From an uncultured Oscillibacter sp. (lineage in GTDB: Bacteria; Bacillota; Clostridia; Oscillospirales; Oscillospiraceae): a stretch of DNA of 64,000 nt. The notes under the pieces were generated by a model that worked only from the letters and a program-made list of their open reading frames with translations, made no database searches and was not told where the DNA came from. Positions within the stretch are counted from its first letter, which is position 1. The number at the start of each line of letters is the position of its first letter. This document shows, in pieces, positions 25,969 through 32,456 of the stretch. Where the stretch lies: the NCBI GenBank assembly GCA_910585245.1, contig CAJUCO010000006.1, positions 1 through 64,000 on the forward strand, given 5' to 3'. The translations under genes and the position numbers were made by a program.

Positions 25969-26013
25969 GGGAAGCACCTGTCTCTTTCCTAATTTAGGTA
26001 TGGGCAAACAACA

Positions 26014-26051
26014 ATAGGCATCACAGGTGTCTTGACACCTGTGATGCCTAT
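26014..26051. promoter_or_regulatory. 18-bp perfect palindrome at the PfoR-like promoter (operator candidate)
   Basis: Arms 26014-26031 and 26034-26051 with a 2-bp centre. The core is GTGTC-nn-GACAC within AGGTGTC/GACACCT. It starts at the downstream edge of the -10 box and covers the predicted start site, ideal for a repressor. It could also fold as a leader hairpin, but no T-run follows on the reverse strand. Confidence 0.65.
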
Positions 26052-26078
26052 CATACCCACAAGAGGCCGGTTTGTCAA
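26050..26078 (-). promoter_or_regulatory. Sigma-A promoter of the PfoR-like gene
   Basis: Reverse strand TTGACA (26073-26078), 17-bp spacer, TATGAT (26050-26055), between the sod stop codon and the PfoR-like gene start. Confidence 0.8.
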
Positions 26079-26088
26079 TAGGGAGTTT

Positions 26089-26730
26089 TCACTCCGCCCG
26101 CCGGGGCCGGTTTGCCAGCATGGCGTCGTAGGTTTTGGAGAGTCCGGGCCAGTCCACCTTGCGCCACCAGCCCTCGAAATAGTCTCCCCGGCGGTTTTGA
26201 TAGTCCAGATAATAGGCGTGTTCCCACACGTCGCAAAGCAGCAGGGGAACCAGGGGCAGAGGGGCGTCTTGGTTGGGGGTCTTGACCACGGAGAGCCGCC
26301 CCTCGCTGTCGCTGGCAAGCCACGCCCAGCCGGAGCCGAACTGGCCCAGGGCGGCGGTTTTCATGGCGGCTTTCAGTCCCTCCAGATCCCCGAAGTCCCG
26401 GGCCACCGCGTCCGCCAGGGGGCCTGCCGGGGAGGTGACGGGGCCGGGGGCCAGGGTTTTGAAGTAGAGGTCGTGGTTATAGACGCCTCCGGCGTTGTTC
26501 CGTACGCCCTGGCGCACGTCCTCCGGCAGGCGGGGCCACTCCTGGACCAGCCGCTCCAGGGGCCAGTCCTGGACCTCCGGGTGCTTTTCCAGGAGCTTGT
26601 TCAGGTTTTCCACGTAAGTGGCAAAATGCTTGTCGTGGTGAAAGTGTAACGTCCGTTCCTCGATCTCCGGCAGCAGCGCGTCATAGCCGTAGGGCAGGGG
26701 CGGAAGCGAGAAGGGATAGTGGGTTTCCAT
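26089..26730 (-). CDS. Superoxide dismutase (Fe/Mn family)
   Basis: A 213-aa Fe/Mn superoxide dismutase converting superoxide to O2 and H2O2, presumably cytoplasmic since no signal peptide is seen. Metal ligands visible: His31 (FHHDKHF), the His of YNHDLYF, and Asp and His of DVWEHAYY. Gly-Ser-Gly-Trp-Ala-Trp-Leu before the third ligand is the family signature. Fe versus Mn use cannot be decided. ATG at 26730 has AAAGGAGA. Typical for an anaerobe needing oxygen defence. Confidence 0.94.
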   Translation of the reverse strand: METHYPFSLPPLPYGYDALLPEIEERTLHFHHDKHFATYVENLNKLLEKHPEVQDWPLERLVQEWPRLPEDVRQGVRNNAGGVYNHDLYFKTLAPGPVTSPAGPLADAVARDFGDLEGLKAAMKTAALGQFGSGWAWLASDSEGRLSVVKTPNQDAPLPLVPLLLCDVWEHAYYLDYQNRRGDYFEGWWRKVDWPGLSKTYDAMLANRPRRAE

Positions 26731-26825
26731 AGAGTTCTCCTTTCACGGTGATTGGTTCCTATAGTATATGTTCCGAGGCGGTCTGGCATACAAAGAGAAA
26801 ATTTTCAAAAAAATTCGGGAAACTT

Positions 26826-26858
26826 TGTAACAAAAGTCTCCGCCCAAACGTCTATAAT
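26826..26858 (+). promoter_or_regulatory. Possible ECF-type promoter before a lipoprotein gene
   Basis: TGTAAC (26826-26831), 17 bp, CGTCTA, overlapping TATAAT at 26853-26858. No sigma-A -35 box sits 17 bp before TATAAT. TGTAAC...CGTC is the usual ECF pattern and resembles the box before the ECF sigma gene at 11773. Confidence 0.35.
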
Positions 26859-26894
26859 AGAGAACATCCGATTACATACGAAAGAAGAGACGCC

Positions 26895-27332
26895 ATGAAG
26901 CATTTCATCTGGATGCTATGCGGGATTTTCATTTCCGGGCTGCTGCTGGGGACCCTCAGCGCCTGCGGGGCCCCCTCGACGCAAACCGGCCCGGAGGCCG
27001 CCTTTGAGACGGCCCAAACCTCCCGGAAGGTCCCGGAGGCAGAGGAACCGGCCGGCCCAGCAACGGCCCCCGACGGGGATACCGCCCGGCGGGCGGCCTA
27101 TGGTAAGGCGCTTTGGGACGCGTATTTGCAAGGCGTTCTCCCAGGCGGCGAGGCCCTGGACTGGCTCAATGTGGAGAGCGCGGCCATGGCGGACGGTCCG
27201 GAATACCTGCGCTGGAGGGACGCTTACGTAGGCGGGGCAGAGGAAATCGAACCCGCCTTCCAGCCCCTGACGGAGGAGAACATCGCCGCGTTGGGGTGCC
27301 CCAAGCCGGAGTACCCGGGAACCTCTGGCTGA
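26895..27332 (+). CDS. Small putative lipoprotein
   Basis: A 145-aa protein: signal peptide MKHFIWMLCGIFISGLLLG with a lipobox-like LSAC, then a Pro/Glu/Ala-rich linker and a short folded part (AYGKALWDAYLQGVLPGGEALDWL...EYLRWRDAYVGGAEEIEPAFQPLTEENIAALGCP). I do not recognise a family. The start at 26895 is preferred because it begins the signal peptide; its ribosome site (AGAAGAGA) is weak. Confidence 0.6.
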   Translation: MKHFIWMLCGIFISGLLLGTLSACGAPSTQTGPEAAFETAQTSRKVPEAEEPAGPATAPDGDTARRAAYGKALWDAYLQGVLPGGEALDWLNVESAAMADGPEYLRWRDAYVGGAEEIEPAFQPLTEENIAALGCPKPEYPGTSG

Positions 27333-27419
27333 CCGCCTCTTTTTCCGCCCTTTCATTCTGATGGTTCCCCATTTTCCTGTGAGTAAATTCCAACAACGAA
27401 AAACAAGGAGGAATTTTTT

Positions 27420-28436
27420 ATGAAAAAGTTACTATCCGTATTGCTGACTCTGGCGGCCCTGTCCGCCACGCTGTGCCTCACCGCCGCAGCGGCGGAGACG
27501 GAGGCCGCTCCCGCCGGGGAAGAGCCTGAGCAGGCCCCCGCCTTCGTCCGGGTCTGGGGCAAGGTCTCCCCCTGGGACGGGGAGGGCATTTACCTCAAGA
27601 ACGACAGCGGAGACGGCTCCCTGGACCAGGTGGTAATCCACCCTGGAGACGCCCCGGCGGTGGACGCGGCCACGGGCCTGCCCCTGGATCTGGAGAAGGT
27701 GAAGGAGGGGGACACCCTCTATGTCTGGGCGGGCCCCGCCATGGCGTTGAGTATGCCTCCTCAGATGTCCGCTCAGGTCATTGTGGGCAACGTCCCGGCA
27801 GACGCCGCCGTACCGGAGTTTTGTGAAATCGCCGGACGGGCCGTGTCTCCCGCCCCCGGGGACGAGGGCAATCCCAAATTCCCCCTCACCGGCAGCGGTG
27901 TGCTGCACACCGGCGGCGGGGAACTGGAGGTGACAGACAAGACCGTCTACAATCCCTGGCTGACCCGGCAGATCGTCCGGATGGAAGATCTGACTCCCGG
28001 CACCCGGGTCCTGGTCTGGAAGGACAAGAACGGCGTGGCGGAGAAGGTCCAACTGCTCCCCAACGTCTACCAGGGCTATGTGTCCACCTTCGCCACCATG
28101 CACGATGTGCGCCTTGCGGTCAACGGCGGCTTTGACGCGGAGCGGGACCAGGGGGTCCCCCAGTTCTCCGGCCAGAGGAAGGACGGGGCCGTGATGACTC
28201 CCATCCGGGGCGTTGCCGAAGCCGCCGGGTACGAGGTCCGCTGGGACAAGACCCTGGGCGTTGTGGTGAGCCTGAACGGCGAGACGGTCTTCTCTGTCCA
28301 GCCCGGAGCAACGGACATCCAAACCCCCGAGGGGGAGAGCAGCCTTTCCGCTCCCTGCCTGAAAGAGGAGGGGACGACGTACCTTCCCCTTGAGGATCTT
28401 TGCCACTGGCTGAACCTGTATTTGTCCCGGGGATAA
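27420..28436 (+). CDS. Secreted protein with copper-amine-oxidase-like N-terminal domain
   Basis: A 338-aa exported protein: signal peptide residues 1-25 (MKKLLSVLLTLAALSATLCLT), a beta-rich central part, and at about residues 225-335 a domain of the 'copper amine oxidase N-terminal' type (RLAVNGGF...TPIRGVAEAAGYEVRWDKTLGVVVSLNGETVFSVQPG...YLPLEDLCHWLN). That domain is a wall-associated fold in Clostridia and has no oxidase activity. ATG at 27420 has AAGGAGG. Function unknown. Confidence 0.75.
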   Translation: MKKLLSVLLTLAALSATLCLTAAAAETEAAPAGEEPEQAPAFVRVWGKVSPWDGEGIYLKNDSGDGSLDQVVIHPGDAPAVDAATGLPLDLEKVKEGDTLYVWAGPAMALSMPPQMSAQVIVGNVPADAAVPEFCEIAGRAVSPAPGDEGNPKFPLTGSGVLHTGGGELEVTDKTVYNPWLTRQIVRMEDLTPGTRVLVWKDKNGVAEKVQLLPNVYQGYVSTFATMHDVRLAVNGGFDAERDQGVPQFSGQRKDGAVMTPIRGVAEAAGYEVRWDKTLGVVVSLNGETVFSVQPGATDIQTPEGESSLSAPCLKEEGTTYLPLEDLCHWLNLYLSRG

Positions 28437-28448
28437 ACGATAAGGAAA

Positions 28449-28625
28449 CCCTCCGGCATTTTACCGGCAGCCTGAGCAAGTTTTTCAGACCTTTGAAAAG
28501 GTCTGAAAACTTCTGATCGAAAACGAGAGAAACCCCTGATGGGTTTCTCTCGTAGCTCTTTTCCTTTCCGCTCCGTTTTAGACGGTACTTTTTGACAAGC
28601 CGAAAGCCCTCCGGCATTTTGCCGG
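28449..28625. repeat. Multi-hairpin repeat R1, copy 2, with 19-bp flanking direct repeats
   Basis: The core 28468-28606 matches copy 1 from its CAGCCTGAGCAAG onward: the CAGACC hairpin, CGAGAGAAACCC/GGGTTTCTCTCG (28524-28552), AGCTCTTTTCCTTTCC and a TTGACAAGC-like end. It lacks the first hairpin arm of copy 1. The direct repeat CCCTCCGGCATTTTRCCGG flanks it (28449-28467 with A, 28607-28625 with G). The repeated word is again part of a terminator hairpin. Confidence 0.8.
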
Positions 28626-28634
28626 AGGGCTTCC
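28606..28634. terminator. Intrinsic terminator right of repeat R1 copy 2
   Basis: GCCCTCCGGC-atttt-GCCGGAGGGC hairpin followed by TTCCTCT. It lies between two convergent genes. The left-hand duplicate at 28449-28467 has lost the outer part of the stem. Confidence 0.7.
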
Positions 28635-28680
28635 TCTATGGTATAACAAATGCAATACGGAAATAAACCCGGGGAACAAA

Positions 28681-30765
28681 TTACCGGAAGGTCAGCTGGA
28701 ACTTGGCGCCGGGGTCCCCGGCGAAGGCGACGAAGCCGCCCTCTTCCAGCTTTCCGGAGGCGTCGTCCCACAAGACCGAGGAGGCGGTGATGGTCCCCTT
28801 GGCGTCGTAGACCCAGAAGCCCGCGTCCTCCGGCATCTCAACGGTCATGGTCTTCCCGGCGGCGTTCGCCCCGACTTTGTACCAGCGGGCGTAGCCATTC
28901 GGCTGGATGGTGCAGGACACCGCGTTGTCCTTTCCGGTGGAGAGCGTGGGGGCGGCGCTCATATCCATGTAAACGCCTCCGTTGGACTGGTAAAACCAGA
29001 GAGCCCCCTTTTCGTCCCGGCGAATCTCCATGTCGCTGCCGTCCCGTCCGGCGTTGCCGGGGACCTGGACGGCGTAGCGGAGGTGGGTCTCGTCCTCAAT
29101 GCGCAAAGCGCCTATATAGCCCGGGGCACTCTGAACGGCTTCGCCGGGTTCCACCTGAAGCAGGGCCCCCAAAGAGGCGTACACCTGAGAGCTATAGCGC
29201 TCGTTCATGGGCAGAACCGCACCCCCCATGATGGACGCCCACGCCTCCTGGAGGGCCGGGTCCACCTGGTTTTCCGGCAGCTTCATGGCGGCGTAGTTGG
29301 AGGCGGGCAATCCTCCCAGGCCGGAGAGGTCCGTAAAGGCCCACTGGTGGAGGTAGGTCTGACCGTTGTCCTCTTTTACAAAGCGCAGGGCGGACACTCC
29401 CTCCTCATCCCGGAAGGTGCCGTCATCGTGATAGAAAAAGTTCTGCGCCGGGACCTGGGGCAGGGCAGGATACCTCATAGTGAGGGTTCCGTCCTCCGCC
29501 AGCTTGATCTCGTAGATGGTCAAGGAGCCGTAATAGCCCCCGTTCTCCAGCAGTTCTTCCGGCATGGAGGCCCGCTTGGCCTCCGGCAGCTTTAAGGGGG
29601 TCTCATCCACCGTCACGCCCTGTTCTTTCAGGGCCGCAATGAGCATCTGAGAGGCGGCCATCTCGTTATAGGTGGAAACGCCTCCGGAGCTGAGAACCGC
29701 CGCCGCCAGCTGATGCTCCGGCAGGACCACCAGTCCCGCGTGGTAGTACTGGGTGTCGCCGCCCTTCACCAGAGCGGTGATGTTATTTTGCTCGAAGGGA
29801 TACCACTCCACGTTATCCCAGCCCAGGCCAAAGGCCAGCGCGTCGGGACCCTCCTGGGGCCAAACGCCCTTGGCGTACTCCGGGGCCGCCATGGCCTCCA
29901 GGGAGGCCTTTTTCAAAAGGGTCTCGCCGGTGAGGGCCCCGCCGAAGGACGCCAGATCTTCCGCCGTGGCGTAAATCCCTCCCGCGCCCACAACGCCCAG
30001 GCAGTCCATAGGCAGAGGGCGGGGATCTTCTCCCTGATAGGTGGGGACCACCCGGCTCCGCTCCTTCCCGTTTGTGAGCGCATCGGGGAAATTGGTATCC
30101 TCTAATCCGGCGGGGCTGAGGACGTGGGTGTGGAGGTAATCCTGAAAGTTGATGTCGGACACCCGCTCCACCACCAGTTGGGCCAGGGTGAAGCCGTCGT
30201 TGCAATAGACGCTGTAGGCTCCGGGGTCCGCCTTGAGGCGCTGAGTGGCAAGGCGGTCCAGCAGCCGGTCCGTGGCCAGGGAGCTGGCGTCGTCAAAGAG
30301 CAGGCCGCTTGAGAAGGAAGAACCCATAAGGCCCGAGGAGTGGTTCAGCAGCATCCGGACGGTGATGTCCTTGTACCGTCCGTCCGCCATCTTGAATTCC
30401 GGCAGGTATTTGACAACGGGCTGGTCCAATTCCAGCTTCCCGCTCTCCGCCAGCTGCATGACCGCCACAGCGGTGTAAATTTTGCTGACGGAGCCCACGC
30501 CATAGAGCGTAGCGAGGTTGCTCCCGGCGTCCAAGCCGGCGCCCTCCCGGGGGGCTCCCTCCTGTCCGCTGGCGACGATCTCCCCGTCCTGCCACACGGC
30601 CCAGGCCATCTGAGTGGCGCCGCCGTAGGTCATGGCGGTGGCCGCCGCCGCCTTTCCGGCCTCGTTTATGGCGGAGGTCTCCGCCGCCGAGGCAGGGAGG
30701 ACAACGCTGAGGCTCAAAACCAGAGCCAGCAGCAGGGCGCTGAGGGTTTGGATTTTCGATTTCAT
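28681..30765 (-). CDS. Secreted serine hydrolase (class C beta-lactamase/DD-peptidase fold)
   Basis: A 694-aa exported protein. After a signal peptide (1-28) comes a beta-lactamase-family domain with the SxxK motif S92-V-S-K95 (VGSVSKIYTAVAV) and a YxN motif (YSVYCNDGF), then a long C-terminal part ending in beta-rich sequence. Such proteins are penicillin-binding-protein-like esterases or peptidases, and no specific substrate is evident. ATG at 30765 was chosen with GGAAAGG upstream. A possible promoter (reverse TTGACA 31011-31016, 19 bp, TATTCT) implies a leader of about 215 nt. Confidence 0.85.
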   Translation of the reverse strand: MKSKIQTLSALLLALVLSLSVVLPASAAETSAINEAGKAAAATAMTYGGATQMAWAVWQDGEIVASGQEGAPREGAGLDAGSNLATLYGVGSVSKIYTAVAVMQLAESGKLELDQPVVKYLPEFKMADGRYKDITVRMLLNHSSGLMGSSFSSGLLFDDASSLATDRLLDRLATQRLKADPGAYSVYCNDGFTLAQLVVERVSDINFQDYLHTHVLSPAGLEDTNFPDALTNGKERSRVVPTYQGEDPRPLPMDCLGVVGAGGIYATAEDLASFGGALTGETLLKKASLEAMAAPEYAKGVWPQEGPDALAFGLGWDNVEWYPFEQNNITALVKGGDTQYYHAGLVVLPEHQLAAAVLSSGGVSTYNEMAASQMLIAALKEQGVTVDETPLKLPEAKRASMPEELLENGGYYGSLTIYEIKLAEDGTLTMRYPALPQVPAQNFFYHDDGTFRDEEGVSALRFVKEDNGQTYLHQWAFTDLSGLGGLPASNYAAMKLPENQVDPALQEAWASIMGGAVLPMNERYSSQVYASLGALLQVEPGEAVQSAPGYIGALRIEDETHLRYAVQVPGNAGRDGSDMEIRRDEKGALWFYQSNGGVYMDMSAAPTLSTGKDNAVSCTIQPNGYARWYKVGANAAGKTMTVEMPEDAGFWVYDAKGTITASSVLWDDASGKLEEGGFVAFAGDPGAKFQLTFR

Positions 30766-31195
30766 GTCGGTTTCCTTTCCCATCCCGGTCCTTCGCCGGG
30801 ACGCTTGTGAGGGTTATCGCCGCCACAGTTGAAAAGAACCCGCCGGATTCTCTCGCAACTGTCCACGGGGCTTTCTCTCTCCGGCCCCACAGAAAACGCG
30901 GCAGCCCTTGGCCTGCCGGTCAATCTGTGGTTCGCCGGTTGAAAAACGCGGGGCGCTTTTCCAGCTCCGTTGACGATATATGCTTAGAATACACCTTCCA
31001 CAAGGGGGAATGTCAAGAGGGAAAGTGTAAATTTCCCGTCCCGTCCCCGGAAGGCCGGGGGCAAACCGCCGGGCTTGGTTTTGAAGGACCGTGCCAAGGG
31101 GCCCGCTCCGGGAACTTCCCGCCCCCATGTGCCGGGAATGCGTTCTTTTAAAGCGCGCTCCGGGCCAGGAGATACAAAGGGAGATGGAGCAGAGA
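30766..31195. other. Non-coding stretch upstream of the serine hydrolase
   Basis: No credible gene. It holds a possible promoter for the serine hydrolase (reverse strand TTGACA at 31011-31016, 19-bp spacer, TATTCT at 30986-30991) and a GC-rich leader. The right edge meets the tRNA-Ser terminator remnant. Confidence 0.45.
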
Positions 31196-31239
31196 AAACC
31201 CCTTGGTATGACAGGCTTTTACCTGATACCAAGGGGTTT
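31196..31239 (-). terminator. Displaced terminator of the tRNA-Ser gene
   Basis: 14-bp perfect stem AAACCCCTTGGTAT / ATACCAAGGGGTTT; on the reverse strand it ends in GGGGTTTTC. It sits directly left of the att repeat at 31246, where the end of the tRNA-Ser transcript would have been before the element inserted. Confidence 0.65.
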
Positions 31240-31245
31240 CGTTTC

Positions 31246-31268
31246 TGGCGGAGAAGGAGGGATTCGAA
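31246..31268. repeat. Left attachment site (attL)
   Basis: 23 bp identical to 40137-40159, the 3' end of the tRNA-Ser gene including its encoded CCA. The match stops at base 31269, where the tRNA sequence continues CCCTCG but this copy reads TTGCGC. Confidence 0.9.
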
Positions 31269-31387
31269 TTGCGCTAGGCAACGTCCCATTTAATCCCAAC
31301 AAGTCCCGAAATCCTTTATTTGCAACGGGTCCAGCGTTTCCCTATGTACCAGCTAGTAACAGCTTCTACCAGCCGATATTAAGCCAT

Positions 31388-31409
31388 TAAGGGAAAAAAT
31401 AAGGGAAAA
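31388..31409. repeat. Two TAAGGGAAAA repeats near attL (integrase arm-site candidates)
   Basis: TAAGGGAAAAAA is followed directly by TAAGGGAAAA. The same word occurs three times at the other end (40059-40093). Terminal direct repeats of this kind are arm-type binding sites in Tn916-like integrases. Confidence 0.6.
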
Positions 31410-31437
31410 TTTAAGCCCCGCAGACGTGCTAAAAACG

Positions 31438-31477
31438 AAAAAGGACAGGAGGCCAAACCCGGTCCCCTGTCCTTTTT
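31438..31477. terminator. Bidirectional terminator after the SprT-like gene
   Basis: AAAAAGGACAGG ... CCTGTCCTTTTT hairpin, 13 bp beyond the stop codon of the SprT-like gene. Confidence 0.8.
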
Positions 31478-31489
31478 GAATCTACACTT

Positions 31490-32137
31490 TCAATTTTCCA
31501 CCATCGGCAAGAGGCAATCCCCGCAAAGGATATTTACCTTTTTGGTAGCCCGGACACTCTGCCCGCAACAGGGGCAAACCACCTTTCTTGTGCTGGAAGT
31601 CCTGCCCGTGACGGGTGGCGTGATGCCTCCCCTGGCTCCGGGTCCGCCAATGCCCCGCATGGAAAAACCGTCCTGCCTGTTCATCATAATATCGTCCCAG
31701 CCCTGGGAGATGATGAACTCAATAAGCCCGTCCGTCGGCTCCGTAATGCTCCACCCGATACGCTTGTCATAAGAGATACGGAGGTCCCGCGCCTCGGCGG
31801 CATCCCGAAATTTTTTGTTGTGGTAAGCCCCGCCCCGGCTGGTATCCTGTACCCCCATCTGGAGGTTGAACAGGTGGACCATTTCATGAAGAACCGTTGC
31901 CGTCACATTTTCAATGGGCCTGTCTAAGGTGCCCGCTCCAATGTTCAACTCGTGGCGTTGGCCTCCGTCTGCCCTCTGCCATGCCTTAGCTACGGTAACG
32001 TGTCCGTAAGCCCTAGGGGTTGACTGAATTGTGATAACAGGCTCTTCGATAGCCCCCTCAAAGTAATGCTCATTTAATGCCCGGAAAATCTTCTCCAAAT
32101 ACCCGGCTGTCCGGCTGGTTTTGATAGTCTGCTTCAT
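31490..32137 (-). CDS. SprT-like zinc metalloprotease domain protein
   Basis: A 215-aa protein with the zinc-peptidase motif HEMVH (His84-Glu85-His88) and a downstream GGAYHNKKFR (His106, likely third ligand), as in the SprT/Spartan family. The C-terminus has a zinc ribbon (Cys188, Cys190/191, Cys205, Cys208). SprT-like proteins are seen in phages and conjugative elements and some relatives cleave DNA-protein crosslinks; a role in processing the relaxase-DNA adduct is speculative. ATG at 32137 has GGGAGG. No signal peptide, so cytoplasmic. Confidence 0.82.
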   Translation of the reverse strand: MKQTIKTSRTAGYLEKIFRALNEHYFEGAIEEPVITIQSTPRAYGHVTVAKAWQRADGGQRHELNIGAGTLDRPIENVTATVLHEMVHLFNLQMGVQDTSRGGAYHNKKFRDAAEARDLRISYDKRIGWSITEPTDGLIEFIISQGWDDIMMNRQDGFSMRGIGGPGARGGITPPVTGRTSSTRKVVCPCCGQSVRATKKVNILCGDCLLPMVEN

Positions 32138-32231
32138 AGCTTCGTCCTCCCATGATAAAAAAGTGTCGGCCTTGCCGAAATCGGCTGCGGCGATTTCGGT
32201 TGGTTTCCACTGGCGCGGGGACGGTGCGGGG

Positions 32232-32319
32232 TCAAGGGTCGTAGCGGAGCGGAGAGCAACAAATTTTTCTGGCTCCTGCGCCGCCAGAAAAATTTGTTGC
32301 GGCCCTTGATGCCGCTCCG
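32232..32319. repeat. Long inverted repeat with alternative pairings
   Basis: An 18-bp perfect stem GCAACAAATTTTTCTGGC / GCCAGAAAAATTTGTTGC (32256-32273, 32283-32300) with a 9-nt loop. Just outside it TCAAGGG (32232) can pair with CCCTTGA (32303), while CGGAGCGG (32245) can pair with CCGCTCCG (32312); these two pairings cross each other. It lies in the 320-bp gap between two cargo genes. Possible origin of transfer or replication, or a leader structure. Confidence 0.6.
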
Positions 32320-32412
32320 GCTCCGTGCTATTTTCCGCTTGATTGTATTGGGGCCGAGAGAGAAAGACTATCTTTTTTAATGATTCGCGCTTTGCACCAG
32401 CTTTTACGTAAA

Positions 32413-32443
32413 AATTTGGCCGACGGTTTTGTAACCGTCGGCC
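32413..32443 (-). terminator. Terminator after the SLH/cysteine-peptidase gene
   Basis: GGCCGACGGTT-ttgt-AACCGTCGGCC hairpin; on the reverse strand it is followed by AAATTTTTACG. It begins 13 bp past the stop codon. Confidence 0.75.
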
Positions 32444-32456
32444 ATTGTGCGTATAT

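Noticed and set aside
31246..31268. A second tRNA-Ser gene
   Set aside because: Only the 23-bp 3' end is present; it is the att duplication produced by integration.
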